Source: Billgrantia endophytica
GTDB lineage: Bacteria > Pseudomonadota > Gammaproteobacteria > Pseudomonadales > Halomonadaceae
DNA length: 64,000 nucleotides
NCBI RefSeq assembly: GCF_002879615.1
Contig: NZ_PNRF01000028.1
Location: 93,196-157,195 of the forward strand
Reading direction: 5' to 3'
Positions 1-11,538 of this stretch are shown one piece after another. How positions within the stretch are numbered: position 1 is the first letter of the stretch; the number at the start of each line of letters is the position of its first letter. Both the position numbers and the translations under genes were made by a program. The notes beneath the pieces are model-generated. The model searched no databases. It was not told the DNA's origin and saw nothing but the letters and a program-made list of their open reading frames with translations.

Positions 1-2753
<2,753 letters not shown>

Positions 2754-2888
2754 GGGGCGTTCCGGGTCCAGAAATGGTCGCCGCCGGTGTGGGCCGGGCG
2801 GCGGGAAGTCGTCGAGGCGGTTCGAAAAATGGGCTCGATTATAGCGCGATGGGGCACTTGGCGTCAGCCGGGCGTGATAACCCTTCAG

Positions 2889-3023
2889 AGGGGCGCCGGG
2901 GGTTTCATCAACGGGGCTGATCCGGGAGCAGGCCTGCGAGGAGGCGCTGTGAACCCATCCCTGGGCGCTACTTTTGCCATCCATGGCAAAAGACCTCCTC
3001 TTCGGCCTGCCCCCGGCGCCCCT
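2889..3023. repeat. Intergenic palindromic repeat, copy A
   Basis: This fills the holC-valS gap. A 35-bp core at 2937-2971 is identical to 3526-3560 on the other side of holC. It is followed by a short palindrome around CCATGG (2972-2991) and CCTCCTCTTC. Arms outside the core form a longer imperfect inverted repeat: positions 2889-2902 are the exact reverse complement of 3010-3023 (14 bp). The transcript could fold into a long stem. I infer a REP-like dispersed element; nothing in it looks coding. Confidence 0.8.
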
Positions 3024-3035
3024 AGCTTGGTGGTA

Positions 3036-3476
3036 TTAGCCGCGTAGCTGATGCGCCTTGACGGGATAGCCGCGCTGCTTGTAGGTCTGCCAGCACTCGC
3101 GTTTGGCGACGAGCACCTGCTGATGCTGGTTGATGATCTCGGCGACCCGTTCGAAGCGCGAGAACCACTCGGGTATGCCGGGGTCGAGGTTGAGCATCGC
3201 CATGGGGCCGTCCTGGCCCGGCTCGGGCGGATGCTCCCAGCCGATGGTTACCGGCACGCTGTCGGCCATGTCGCTGCCGAGCAGGGCGTGGGGCAGGTAG
3301 GCATCGGGACGGAAGGTCCACAGCTTGTCGTCCAGCTCACGGGCCATGGCCTCGTCCTCGGCGTGCAGGTGCAGGCGGTAGCCCTTGCGCTGGATGGTCT
3401 CGGCCAGCCGGCAGGCGAAGGCCAGGCGGGCCTCCAGCGTGGTGTCGGGTAATACGTAGAAGTCTACCTGGGTCAT
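3036..3476 (-). CDS. holC: DNA polymerase III chi subunit
   Basis: The chi subunit of the clamp-loader complex links the replicative polymerase to single-stranded DNA-binding protein in the cytoplasm. The 146-residue protein starts MTQVDFYVLPD and has the family features: an aromatic-rich N-terminus, the LDDKLWTF segment, PxALLGSD near mid-protein, and the late N-L-D-P region. Its length matches the E. coli protein (147). It sits between ilvE and valS on the same strand, so the usual pepA-holC-valS order is kept except for the inserted ilvE. Copies of the same repeat lie both upstream and downstream, so it may be transcribed separately from its neighbours. Confidence 0.93.
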   Translation of the reverse strand: MTQVDFYVLPDTTLEARLAFACRLAETIQRKGYRLHLHAEDEAMARELDDKLWTFRPDAYLPHALLGSDMADSVPVTIGWEHPPEPGQDGPMAMLNLDPGIPEWFSRFERVAEIINQHQQVLVAKRECWQTYKQRGYPVKAHQLRG

Positions 3477-3525
3477 GGGGCTCGCTGACCTGGGTGAAGG
3501 AGGGGCTTTCTCGACGACAGGATTA

Positions 3526-3591
3526 CGAGGAGGCGCTGTGAACCCATCCCTGGGCGCTACATTCGTCATCCCTGACGATGACCTCCTCTTC
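3526..3591. repeat. Intergenic palindromic repeat, copy B
   Basis: This is a second copy of the element at 2937-3003. Its first 35 bases are identical to copy A. The central palindrome differs in sequence (CGTCATCCCTGACG-like instead of copy A's CCATGG-centred one) but keeps its pairing, and the closing CCTCCTCTTC is identical. A loop that changes while its pairing is kept suggests selection on structure. It lies between ilvE and holC. Confidence 0.8.
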
Positions 3592-3643
3592 ACCCTGTCC
3601 CCGACGCCCCTCGTCAAGGGTTCCGGATGAGCACAAACATCGA

Positions 3644-4744
3644 TCAGACCAATCGGGTCAGCCAGCCGTGGGTGTCCTCGGCGCGACCGTACTGGAGGTC
3701 GAGCAGCTTGGTGCGCAGGCGCTTGGCGATGCGGTTGTCGCTGCCGGCGGCCAGTCGGATAGGGCCCTCTTCGGTGACGAGCTCGCCCACCGGGGTGATC
3801 ACCGCGGCGGTACCGCAGGCGAAGACCTCGGTGATCTCGCCGGAGGCCGCACCTTCGCGCCACTCGTCGATGCTGATCGGACGCTCCTCGGGCGACAGGC
3901 CTTCGTCGCGGGCCAGGGTCAGCACCGAGTCGCGGGTCACGCCTTCGAGAATGGTATCGGTGAGCTTGGGCGTGACCAGGCAACCATCGCTGAAGACGAA
4001 GAACAGGTTCATGCCGCCCAGCTCCTCGATCCACTTGTTCTCGCGCGCATCGAGGAAGGCGACCTGGCCGCAGCCGTGGGTTTCGGCTTCCTTCTGCGCC
4101 GCCAGGGAGGCGGCGTAGTTGCCACCGCACTTGGCGAAGCCGGTACCGCCAGGGGCGGCGCGCTTGTAGTGGGAAGACAGCCAGATCGAGACGGGCTCCA
4201 CGCCACCCTTGAAGTAGGCCGCGGCGGGAGAGGCGATGACGTAGTAGTCGACCTCGTGGGCCGGGCGCACGCCCAGGAACGTCTCGCTGGCGATCATGAA
4301 GGGGCGCAGGTAGAGGCTCGATTCGTCGGCCTCGCTGGACGGGGTTGGCACCCAGGCCTGGTCCTGGGCAAGCAGTGCGTGCAGCGAGCCGATGAAGGCC
4401 TCGTCATCCAGCTCGGGCAGTGCCAGGCGACGGGCAGACCGGCGAAAACGTTCGGCATTCTTTTCCGGGCGGAAGGTCCAGATCGAGCCATCGGCGTGAC
4501 GGTACGCCTTGATGCCTTCGAAGATTTCCTGGCCGTAGTGCAGTACGGCAGCGGCGGGGTCCAGCGTCAACGGGCCGTAGGGGCGGACTTCGTGGCCGTG
4601 CCAGCCAGCATCCAGCGTCCAGCGGACATGCGCCATGTGGTCGGTGAAGTAGCGGCCGAAGCCGGGGTTCTTGAGGATGTCCTCACGGATCGGTGTCGCC
4701 GTGGGGGTGGCGTTGGGTAGTCGATCAAAGCTTGCAGTGGGCAC
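3644..4744 (-). CDS. ilvE: Branched-chain amino acid aminotransferase (BCAT, class IV PLP)
   Basis: Catalyses the last step of valine, leucine and isoleucine synthesis by transamination with glutamate, using pyridoxal phosphate, in the cytoplasm. The 366-residue protein resembles the longer BCAT group (eukaryotic and Gram-positive type) rather than E. coli IlvE. The PLP lysine lies in GTGFAKCGGNYAASL, followed by IEELGGMNLFFV. The chosen start is GTG at 4744 (V/M-P-T-A-S-F-D) because GGAG stands 10 nt upstream; a longer frame running to 4936 has no ribosome site. The gene is inserted between pepA and holC, which are adjacent in many relatives. Its own promoter probably lies in the 180-bp gap to pepA. 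Confidence 0.95.
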   Translation of the reverse strand: MPTASFDRLPNATPTATPIREDILKNPGFGRYFTDHMAHVRWTLDAGWHGHEVRPYGPLTLDPAAAVLHYGQEIFEGIKAYRHADGSIWTFRPEKNAERFRRSARRLALPELDDEAFIGSLHALLAQDQAWVPTPSSEADESSLYLRPFMIASETFLGVRPAHEVDYYVIASPAAAYFKGGVEPVSIWLSSHYKRAAPGGTGFAKCGGNYAASLAAQKEAETHGCGQVAFLDARENKWIEELGGMNLFFVFSDGCLVTPKLTDTILEGVTRDSVLTLARDEGLSPEERPISIDEWREGAASGEITEVFACGTAAVITPVGELVTEEGPIRLAAGSDNRIAKRLRTKLLDLQYGRAEDTHGWLTRLV

Positions 4745-4925
4745 GGCAAAGGGTCTCCGCAGTCCTTGGAGTCGGCGATCAGGCCTCTCCCAAGGGCGAT
4801 ACAGGAACATCGAGCCGGTGTGAGCCGGCCCGATGCGTTGACAATGTTTCAGATGTAAAGGTTGCCGAGCGTGATGGCAACCCTCATCGATCAGCTTGCT
4901 TGCTCCATCGGTGCATCCTGTCGGC

Positions 4926-6446
4926 TCAATCGTCACCGGTCTCGACGCGGGTGTCCGCCTCGCGATCGAGCAGATACTGGGTCAGAAGCCCCACCGGGCG
5001 GCCGCTGGCGCCTTTCTGCTTGCCGGAGATCCAGGCGGTGCCGGCGATGTCCAGGTGCGCCCAGGGGAACTTGTCGGCAAAGCGTGACAGGAAGCAGGCC
5101 GCGGTGATGGTGCCGGCCGGGCGACCGCCGATATTGGCCAGGTCGGCGAAGTTGGAGTCGAGCTGCTCCTGGTATTCGTCCCACAGTGGCATGTGCCAGG
5201 CACGGTCCCAGGCGGTCTCGCCGGCATCCAGCAGGTCCAGCGCCAAGTCGTCGTCGTTGGAGAGCAGACCGGTGGCATGGTGGCCAAGCGCGATGATGGC
5301 GGCACCGGTGAGGGTGGCGATGTCAATGACACTGGCCGGTTCGAAGCGCTCGGCATAGGTGAGGGCATCGCACAGCACCAGGCGGCCCTCGGCATCGGTG
5401 TTGAGCACTTCCACCGTCAGGCCCTTGAGGGTCTTGATGATGTCGCCGGGCTTGGTGGCGCGGCCATCGGGCATGTTCTCGGCGGCGGCGACGATGAAGA
5501 CCAGATTGAGCTTGGGCTTGATGGCCAGTACCGCCTTGGCGGTGCCGAACACGCTGGCCGCACCGCACATGTCGAACTTCATCTCGTCCATGGCCTCGCC
5601 GGGCTTGAGCGAGATACCGCCGGTGTCGAAGGTGATCCCCTTGCCCACCAGTACGTGGGGCGCTTCGTCGGGATCCTCGGCGCCCTGATACCTCATCACG
5701 ATCAGTCGCGTGGGCTCCTCGCTACCTCGGCCAACCGACAGCAGCGAGCCGGCGCCCAGCGCTTCCAGGGCCTCTTCGTCGAGGATCTCGACCGTGAGCG
5801 CACCGCTGGAGTCACGGCCCAGCCGTTCGGCCTGCTCGGCCAGGTAGCGGGGGGTGCAGACGTTGCCTGGCAGGTTGCCCAGGTTGCGGGTCAAGGCGAC
5901 GCCCTGGCCCACGGCATCGCCGATCCGGGAGCCTTCGCGCGCCGCCTCCGCGTTATCGCCCTCGCTGACCAGCAGCGTGACACGGGCCAGCCTGGGAATC
6001 GGCGCCGGCTCCGACTTGAAATCATTGAAGCGATAGACGGCGCGATGGGCGGCCTCGGCTACCATGCGCGCCTTCCAGTCGCAGGCACGATCGGGTACCG
6101 GTACGTCGGTGAACGCGACGGCGGCATCGTCGACCGGCAGGCCGGCCAGGGCACCGAAGGCGGCATCCAGCGCCTTTCCGAAGGTCCGTTCCTGACACTT
6201 TTTCTGCTCACCCAGGCCCACCAGCATCAGGCGATCGGCGCCGAGGCCGGGAGCGAACGGCACCATTTGCACACTGCCCGGCTTGGCGTCGAAATCGCCA
6301 CGCTCGATCAACTGACCGATCAGCCGCTCGCTGGCATCGTCGAGTTTGGCGGCGGCAGGCAGCAGATCGCCATCCTTGAACACCGGTACCACGAGGCAGG
6401 CCGTTTCGACTTTGGCGGGATTGGCCGTCTGAACTGGGAATTCCAT
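4926..6446 (-). CDS. pepA: Leucyl aminopeptidase (cytosol aminopeptidase, M17)
   Basis: A two-metal M17 exopeptidase that removes N-terminal residues from peptides in the cytoplasm; in E. coli it also binds DNA as a regulator and recombination accessory factor. It has 506 residues, close to the 503 of E. coli. The N-terminal macrodomain-like half is followed by the catalytic half. Metal-binding and active residues are visible in LVGKGITFDTGGISLKP, MKFDMCGAASV and the family signature NTDAEGRLVLCDAL. The start at 6446 has GTGGAG six bases upstream; the frame stays open much further back, but only opposite lptF. It is divergent from lptF across 117 bp, the order also found in E. coli. Confidence 0.97.
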   Translation of the reverse strand: MEFPVQTANPAKVETACLVVPVFKDGDLLPAAAKLDDASERLIGQLIERGDFDAKPGSVQMVPFAPGLGADRLMLVGLGEQKKCQERTFGKALDAAFGALAGLPVDDAAVAFTDVPVPDRACDWKARMVAEAAHRAVYRFNDFKSEPAPIPRLARVTLLVSEGDNAEAAREGSRIGDAVGQGVALTRNLGNLPGNVCTPRYLAEQAERLGRDSSGALTVEILDEEALEALGAGSLLSVGRGSEEPTRLIVMRYQGAEDPDEAPHVLVGKGITFDTGGISLKPGEAMDEMKFDMCGAASVFGTAKAVLAIKPKLNLVFIVAAAENMPDGRATKPGDIIKTLKGLTVEVLNTDAEGRLVLCDALTYAERFEPASVIDIATLTGAAIIALGHHATGLLSNDDDLALDLLDAGETAWDRAWHMPLWDEYQEQLDSNFADLANIGGRPAGTITAACFLSRFADKFPWAHLDIAGTAWISGKQKGASGRPVGLLTQYLLDREADTRVETGDD

Positions 6447-6563
6447 GGTGACTCCACAAGACAAGCGATGGGGGATTCTGGATAATGCCGGCACGGCTTC
6501 AGGCCATTGCCGAATCTCACCAGTGTACTCAAGGCATGGCGCCATTGCATGGAAGACCGCCTC

Positions 6564-7643
6564 ATGATCATTTTTCGTTACCTGACCCGCGAGATATTGC
6601 TGACCATGGCCGCCGTTGCCGGCGTCCTGCTGCTGGTGATCATGGGTAGCCGCTTTATCCGCTACTTTGCCGATGCCGCCGACGGTGATATTCCCGCCAG
6701 TATTCTCGGTACCCTGATGCTCTTCCATCTGCCGGGGTTTCTCGAGCTGATCCTGCCGCTGGCCTTCTTCCTCGGTATCCTGCTGGCCTACGGCCAGCTC
6801 TATCTGAACAGCGAGATCACCGTGCTGGTGGCCTGTGGCACCAGTCCTGCACGGCTCCTGCAGGTCAGTCTGGTACCGGCTGGCCTGGTTGCCATCCTGG
6901 TTGGGCTGTGCAGCCTGTGGCTGACCCCCGCCGGTGCGCTGCACAATGCCGTCATGCTCGAGGATCAGCGCAGCCAGCTCGATTTCACCGCTCTGGCACC
7001 GGGTCGCTTCCAGGATTTCGGCGGTGGGAGAACCGCCTATACCGAATCCTTCAGCAGCGACGGCAGCCGCATGGAGGAAGTCTTCATCAGCGAACGGCAG
7101 CGACGAGGCGACGGTACGCCGGATAGTGCCGTGACCCGGGCGACCAGTGGCTACCAGACCGTGGATGAGGAGACCGGCAGCCGCTTCCTGGTGCTGGCCG
7201 ACGGCGAGCGCTACAGCGTCGAGCCGGGGCGCCACGAGGCCGAGCGGCTGGAGTTCGCAACCTATGCCGTCAGGCTCTCGCTCGGCCATGAACGGCGCGA
7301 GCTGGAGTCAACGGAGTACGCCACCACGGCGGCGCTACTGGAGGAGGACTCCGACCAGGCCCGGGCCCAGCTGCAGTGGCGGCTGTCATTGCCGCTGATG
7401 GTCTTCATCCTGACGTTGATGGCGATGCCGCTGTCACGGGTCAACCCGCGGCAGGGCCGCTTCGCCAAGCTGCTGCCGGCGATCTTCCTGCATGTCTGCT
7501 ATCTGAGCCTGCTGCTGGCGGCACTGGACGCCATCGGGCGTGGTGTATTGCCTGCCGTGATAGGCATGTGGCCCATCCATGCCGCCTTCCTGATCCTTGG
7601 GCTGGGCATGATGATGCGGGCCCAGCGAAAGGGGATGCGCTGA
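6564..7643 (+). CDS. lptF: LPS export permease LptF
   Basis: Inner-membrane permease of the LptBFG ABC transporter, which extracts lipopolysaccharide from the inner membrane and passes it to LptC/LptA. It has 359 residues with membrane segments near residues 12-30, 45-75 and 95-120, a periplasmic beta-jellyroll in the middle (about 130-260), and three more segments at the C-terminus, the normal YjgP/YjgQ layout. MIIFRYLTREIL at 6564 is preferred over the ATG at 6549 because GGAAG lies about nine bases before it and family proteins begin MIIxRY. Its stop overlaps the lptG start (TGATG), so the two are translationally coupled. Confidence 0.95.
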   Translation: MIIFRYLTREILLTMAAVAGVLLLVIMGSRFIRYFADAADGDIPASILGTLMLFHLPGFLELILPLAFFLGILLAYGQLYLNSEITVLVACGTSPARLLQVSLVPAGLVAILVGLCSLWLTPAGALHNAVMLEDQRSQLDFTALAPGRFQDFGGGRTAYTESFSSDGSRMEEVFISERQRRGDGTPDSAVTRATSGYQTVDEETGSRFLVLADGERYSVEPGRHEAERLEFATYAVRLSLGHERRELESTEYATTAALLEEDSDQARAQLQWRLSLPLMVFILTLMAMPLSRVNPRQGRFAKLLPAIFLHVCYLSLLLAALDAIGRGVLPAVIGMWPIHAAFLILGLGMMMRAQRKGMR

Positions 7644-8707
7644 TGGGCGTGGATCGTCTCGACCGCTATATCGCCCGCAATGTCCTGGGGGCCATCATCG
7701 TCGTGCAGGTGGTGCTGCTGGGTCTGGATCTCGTGATTTCCTACATCAATGACCTGGACGACGTGGAAGGGGACTATGGTGCCTTCCAGGTGCTGCTCTA
7801 CCTCGGCCTGCGCCTGCCCTGGCGTTTCTACCAGTATGCGCCGGTAGGGGTGCTGATCGGCGCGCTGATCGGCCTTGGCAGCATGGCCTCGAGCAACGAA
7901 CTGACGGTCATGCGGGCGGCGGGCCGTTCGTTGACCCGTATCCTCTGGGGGGTGATGAAACCGATCATCCTGGTGGTGGCGGTGGTGCTGATCGTGGCCG
8001 AGTACGTCAGCCCGCGCACCGAACAGTTCGCCAGCGCCTGGCGCCTTGAGCAGTTGCAAGGCGAGGGGGCGATGGTGACCCAGAGTGGCGGATGGCAACG
8101 CGAAGGTGACAGCGTCTACCGCTTCGGTGCCATTCGCGCCGACAATACCGTGCTGGACCTGACGCGTTACCGGTTCGAAGGCCACCAACTGCTCGAGGCC
8201 ACCGTGGCCGAGCGAGCCGTCTGGCGGGAGGGCGCCTGGGTGCTCGAAGAGATGGCCACGACGCATTTCACCGAGAATCGGACCGAAGTCGAGCGGCATG
8301 CCGAACACCCCTGGGAGACGAGCTTGACGCCCGCACAGCTCAATCGCTTGCTGCGTCCGATCAATAGCCAGGCGCCCAGTGAGCTGTGGGCCTATTCCCG
8401 CTTTCTGCAGAGCCAGGGGCTCCAGGCCACCCAGCCGCTGCTCTATTTCTGGCAGAAGATCCTGATGCCGTTGACCATGGCGTCGCTGGTGCTGGTGGCG
8501 GCCTCCTTCGTGTTTGGTCCCCTGCGCACCGTGGCCGCCGGCACGCGAGTCTTCTATGGCGTGGTCACCGGCCTCTCCTTCAAGTATCTCCAGGATCTGC
8601 TGGCCCCCGCCTCGACGGTATTCGGCTTTTCACCGGCCTGGGCGGTACTGGCACCGATTCTCATCTGTGCCGCCCTGGGGCTTTATCTACTGCGACGAAC
8701 CGGATAG
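7643..8707 (+). CDS. lptG: LPS export permease LptG
   Basis: Partner permease of LptF in the LPS exporter. It has 354 residues and the same architecture: N-terminal amphipathic helix and three membrane segments (to about residue 120), a periplasmic domain (about 130-255), and C-terminal segments containing the conserved stretch PLTMASLVLVAASFVFGPLR. It starts within the lptF stop codon, an overlap of one base. The LptB ATPase and LptC/A are not in this window, as in E. coli, where they are encoded elsewhere. Confidence 0.95.
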   Translation: MGVDRLDRYIARNVLGAIIVVQVVLLGLDLVISYINDLDDVEGDYGAFQVLLYLGLRLPWRFYQYAPVGVLIGALIGLGSMASSNELTVMRAAGRSLTRILWGVMKPIILVVAVVLIVAEYVSPRTEQFASAWRLEQLQGEGAMVTQSGGWQREGDSVYRFGAIRADNTVLDLTRYRFEGHQLLEATVAERAVWREGAWVLEEMATTHFTENRTEVERHAEHPWETSLTPAQLNRLLRPINSQAPSELWAYSRFLQSQGLQATQPLLYFWQKILMPLTMASLVLVAASFVFGPLRTVAAGTRVFYGVVTGLSFKYLQDLLAPASTVFGFSPAWAVLAPILICAALGLYLLRRTG

Positions 8708-8723
8708 GGAAGCCAAGGACACT

Positions 8724-9200
8724 ATGCAACGACGCTTTACTCAACTCGATGATGCCTGGCCAGCCGGTCTCGGACGGCGGCTGGGCGGCATGATGTACGA
8801 TGCGTTCCTGGTCGCTGCCATCTGGATCCTGATCGCCATCCTGCACCTGGGATTCCTTCGCCTGGTGCTGGGCCTGGCGGCGGAGGAAGTGGGGGATGGC
8901 AGCCTGCAGCGGCTGACGCTTCAGCTGCTGTTGCTGGTCGGCGCCTTCCTCTTCTTCGCTTTCTCCTGGACCCGTGGGGGCATGACCCTGGGCATGCAGG
9001 CCTGGCGGCTGCGGGTGCAGACGCTGGACGGCCGGCAGATCACGTGGGCCCAGAGTCTCGTTCGCTATGTGGTGGCCTGGGTGTCGTTGGCCACCTTCGG
9101 GCTGGGCTATGCCTGGGTCCTGTTCGATAGCGAGCGTCGCAGCTGGCCCGATATCGTCTCCGGTACCCGCGTCGTGGTACTGCCAAAGCCGGCCCGATAG
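8724..9200 (+). CDS. RDD family membrane protein
   Basis: A 158-residue inner-membrane protein of the RDD family. The N-terminal GLGRRLGGMMYDAFLVAAIW carries the R...D pattern that names the family. Membrane segments are visible near residues 25-48, 65-85 and 110-130, with the conserved GMTLGMQAWRLRV loop between the second and third. The start at 8724 follows AAGGA. It is 16 bp after lptG and probably in the same operon. RDD proteins next to lptFG are common in gammaproteobacteria; their function is not settled (some have been linked to Na+/H+ exchange), so no function is assigned. Confidence 0.88.
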   Translation: MQRRFTQLDDAWPAGLGRRLGGMMYDAFLVAAIWILIAILHLGFLRLVLGLAAEEVGDGSLQRLTLQLLLLVGAFLFFAFSWTRGGMTLGMQAWRLRVQTLDGRQITWAQSLVRYVVAWVSLATFGLGYAWVLFDSERRSWPDIVSGTRVVVLPKPAR

Positions 9201-9264
9201 GTCCCGCGACATCTCGTGGAACGAGCTGATCAGAATCTTCTCGATTTCCCCTTGCGACAGCCTA

Positions 9265-9279
9265 TGCGAATCATTTACA
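9265..9279 (+). promoter_or_regulatory. Candidate Fur box upstream of bfd
   Basis: TGCGAATCATTTACA matches the 7-1-7 Fur core (TGATAAT-N-ATTATCA) at 10 of 14 symmetric positions and lies 33 bp before the bfd start. Iron-repressed bfd is usual, which fits. The match is moderate and was found by eye. Confidence 0.5.
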
Positions 9280-9311
9280 TTACGACTAGTAGGCGATAGC
9301 GAGGTGACCTC

Positions 9312-9518
9312 ATGTTCGTATGTCTTTGCAAGGGTGTGTCCGACCACAAGATCCGCGCGACTGTCGAGAGCGGAGCACGCAGCTGGCGTGAGGTGCGGGC
9401 CGAGACCGGCTGTGGTACCCAGTGTGGCAAGTGCGCCTGCGTGGCAAAGACCATCACCCGTGAAGCCGTCAAGTCGGAGCTGGTGGCGTCGGCAACCGAC
9501 CTGGCCTACGCCGTATAG
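9312..9518 (+). CDS. bfd: Bacterioferritin-associated ferredoxin
   Basis: A small [2Fe-2S] protein that reduces the core of bacterioferritin so that stored iron can leave as Fe2+. It has 68 residues. The cluster ligands are the CxC near the N-terminus (MFVCLCKGV) and the later cysteines in TGCGTQCGKCAC, the BFD-like fold with an additional cysteine or two in the loop. It is preceded by a Fur-like site and followed after 168 bp by bfr, the usual pairing. Confidence 0.93.
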   Translation: MFVCLCKGVSDHKIRATVESGARSWREVRAETGCGTQCGKCACVAKTITREAVKSELVASATDLAYAV

Positions 9519-9686
9519 TGATCGCCAGCACTGTGACAACGCGAGGCTGATGCAGGGTTCGCCTCGGATGCCAATCTCTATCATTCTTGTTGTGCTTTAT
9601 CCAAGCTCTTGTCGTTGTTGGACTTTTTGGCCAGCATGGCCAATAATGAATAATCCTCCGACATTCGACAAAAAGGGAGAAGCGCA

Positions 9687-10169
9687 ATGAAAGGTGATGC
9701 CAAGGTCATCGAATACCTGAACACTTCGCTCGGCAACGAGTTGGTGGCGATCAATCAGTATTTCCTGCATGCCAAGATGTACAAGGACTGGGGCCTGAAG
9801 GCGCTGGCCAAGTGGGAGTACGACGAGTCCATCGAGGAAATGCAGCACGCCGACAAGCTGATCGAGCGGATCCTGTTCCTCGAGGGCCTGCCCAACCTGC
9901 AGGACCTCGGCAAACTGCATATCGGCGAAAATGTTCGTGAAATGCTGGAAGCCGACCTCAAGATCGAACATGAAGGTCGCGACGGCTATATCGAAGCCAT
10001 CGCCTATTGCGAGCAGGTCAGGGACTACGTCACTCGTGACCTGTTCCGCGAGATCCTGGCCGATGAGGAAGACCACATCGACCATATCGAGACCGAACTC
10101 GGCCTGATCGAGAAGGTCGGTATCGAGAACTACCTGCTCAAGCAGATGCAGGAAGCCGGTAACGAGTAA
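9687..10169 (+). CDS. bfr: Bacterioferritin
   Basis: A heme-containing 24-mer that oxidises Fe2+ and stores the mineral in its cavity. It has 160 residues. All ferroxidase ligands are at their canonical numbers: E18, E51, H54, E94, E127 and H130, with Y25 nearby, and the heme-binding methionine is M52. The start follows AGGGAGAAG. It probably has its own promoter in the 168-bp gap after bfd. A hairpin at 10215-10241 closes the unit. All catalytic residues are present, so this is the active type of subunit. Confidence 0.97.
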   Translation: MKGDAKVIEYLNTSLGNELVAINQYFLHAKMYKDWGLKALAKWEYDESIEEMQHADKLIERILFLEGLPNLQDLGKLHIGENVREMLEADLKIEHEGRDGYIEAIAYCEQVRDYVTRDLFREILADEEDHIDHIETELGLIEKVGIENYLLKQMQEAGNE

Positions 10170-10214
10170 TACCGACGCCTCCAGAAACGGCTCTATCGCG
10201 ATGCCTTCTTTCCC

Positions 10215-10241
10215 GACACCGGTGCCCATGGCGCCGGTGTC
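10215..10241 (+). terminator. Hairpin after bfr
   Basis: GACACCGG at 10215-10222 pairs with CCGGTGTC at 10234-10241, with a further GCC/GGC pairing inside. Only a weak T run follows (CGCCTTTCC), so termination may be imperfect. The rest of the 315-bp gap up to the next start (10242-10484) shows no gene and no riboswitch that I can recognise. Confidence 0.55.
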
Positions 10242-10484
10242 CGCCTTTCCGTCCTTCCGATACGGCACCCGCTGACAGGCTGCCGCTGGGAAACCCCGAC
10301 CAGTGATCTATTCTGGTGCGTATGGGTGTGCATGAAGCCTGTTGTTGCACCTGTGCGGCGCTGCCGGCCGTCCATCATGCCCTTGTGTGAAGCATTTATC
10401 CTTCAGGGCCAGGGAAGTTCATGGTGTTGGCAGGATAACTGCATGACAACAACGACAACCAGAACCTTGCGAGGGCCAACCTTC

Positions 10485-11534
10485 ATGAGCCGTTACCTTT
10501 CCCGTTCCTCCGGTCTGATCACCGGCGTGCTCGGCCTGTCCATGCTGTTCGCCCCACTGGCAATGGCTGACGAGACCCGCATTCGCTTTCAACTCGACTG
10601 GCGTTTCGAGGGACCATCGGCTCCCTTCCTGATGGCCATGGAACGTGGCTATTTCGCCGAGGAGGGACTCGACGTGCAGTTGGATTCCGGCAGTGGCTCC
10701 GCCGGCGCCATCAACCGAGTGGCGTCCGGCGCCTACGAGATGGGCTTCGGTGATCTCAATGCCCTGGTGGAGTTTCTTGCCGAGAACCCGGATGGCCCCG
10801 GCATTCAGGGCATATACGTGGTATATGACGGCACTCCGGCATCGGTCTTCGCCCGCAAGGACCGCGATATCGATACCCCCGCAGACCTTGCCGGCAAATC
10901 CATCGCCGCCCCGGCCTTCGATACCGGTTACCGGGCCTGGGGCATCTTTGCCGCCGCCAACGATGTCGATGCCGACGATGTCGAGTGGCAGAACGTCGAT
11001 CCGACGCTGCGCGAGACCCTGCTGGTGCGCGGCGATGTGGACGCCATCACCGGTTTCTACTTCACCAGCCTGCTCAACCTGGAAGGGCGCGGCATGGGTG
11101 AGGATGAGCTCACCATCATGCCGTTCCCCGACTATGGCGTGCCGCTCTATGGCAATGCCATCATTGCCAGCGAGTCCTTCTCCAGTGAGAACCCCGAGGC
11201 CGTCGAGGGCTTTCTCCGCGCCTTCAACCGTGCCCTCGAGGAGACCCTGGCCGACCCGGATGGCGCCATCGACTATGTGTACAACCGAGACCCGCTGATC
11301 GACCGGGAGATGGAGACCCGGCGCCTGAAGCTTGCCATCGACAGCGTCATCGATACCGCGGATGCCCGTGCCAATGGCGCCGGTGCGGTGGACGAGGAGC
11401 GCTTGCGCGATGCCATCCAGCTGGTTGCGGACGCCTACGACCTGCCTTCGGTGCCCGACCCCGAACGGGTCTTCACCTCGCGCTTCCTGCCGCCTCAGGA
11501 AGAGCGGATGATCTTCCCCGGCCAGGGGGAGTGA
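10485..11534 (+). CDS. NitT/TauT-family ABC transporter, substrate-binding protein
   Basis: A periplasmic binding protein of the NMT1/THI5-like (SsuA/TauA/ThiY) superfamily. It has 349 residues with a signal peptide of about 26 residues (MSRYLSRS... ending FAPLAMA). The mature part opens with the family pattern FQLDWRFEGPSAPFLMAMERGYFAEEGLDV, which may be quoted as FQLDWRFEG plus GYFAEEGLDV. The substrate cannot be read from sequence: the ThiY cysteine motif is absent and no sulfonate or nitrate enzyme is adjacent. The start at 10485 has GAGG upstream and gives a clean signal peptide; an ATG at 10443 also has AGGA upstream and would add 14 residues. It forms an operon with the ATPase and permease. 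Confidence 0.88.
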   Translation: MSRYLSRSSGLITGVLGLSMLFAPLAMADETRIRFQLDWRFEGPSAPFLMAMERGYFAEEGLDVQLDSGSGSAGAINRVASGAYEMGFGDLNALVEFLAENPDGPGIQGIYVVYDGTPASVFARKDRDIDTPADLAGKSIAAPAFDTGYRAWGIFAAANDVDADDVEWQNVDPTLRETLLVRGDVDAITGFYFTSLLNLEGRGMGEDELTIMPFPDYGVPLYGNAIIASESFSSENPEAVEGFLRAFNRALEETLADPDGAIDYVYNRDPLIDREMETRRLKLAIDSVIDTADARANGAGAVDEERLRDAIQLVADAYDLPSVPDPERVFTSRFLPPQEERMIFPGQGE

Positions 11535-11538
11535 AGGA

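Noticed and set aside
6447..7289. 5' extension of pepA to 7289
   Set aside because: The frame runs antisense through lptF; the family length and a good ribosome site place the start at 6446.
10242..10484. Possible riboswitch ahead of the NitT/TauT-type importer
   Set aside because: I looked for a TPP-type (thi box) or other known motif because the binding protein is THI5-like, but no conserved core is visible.
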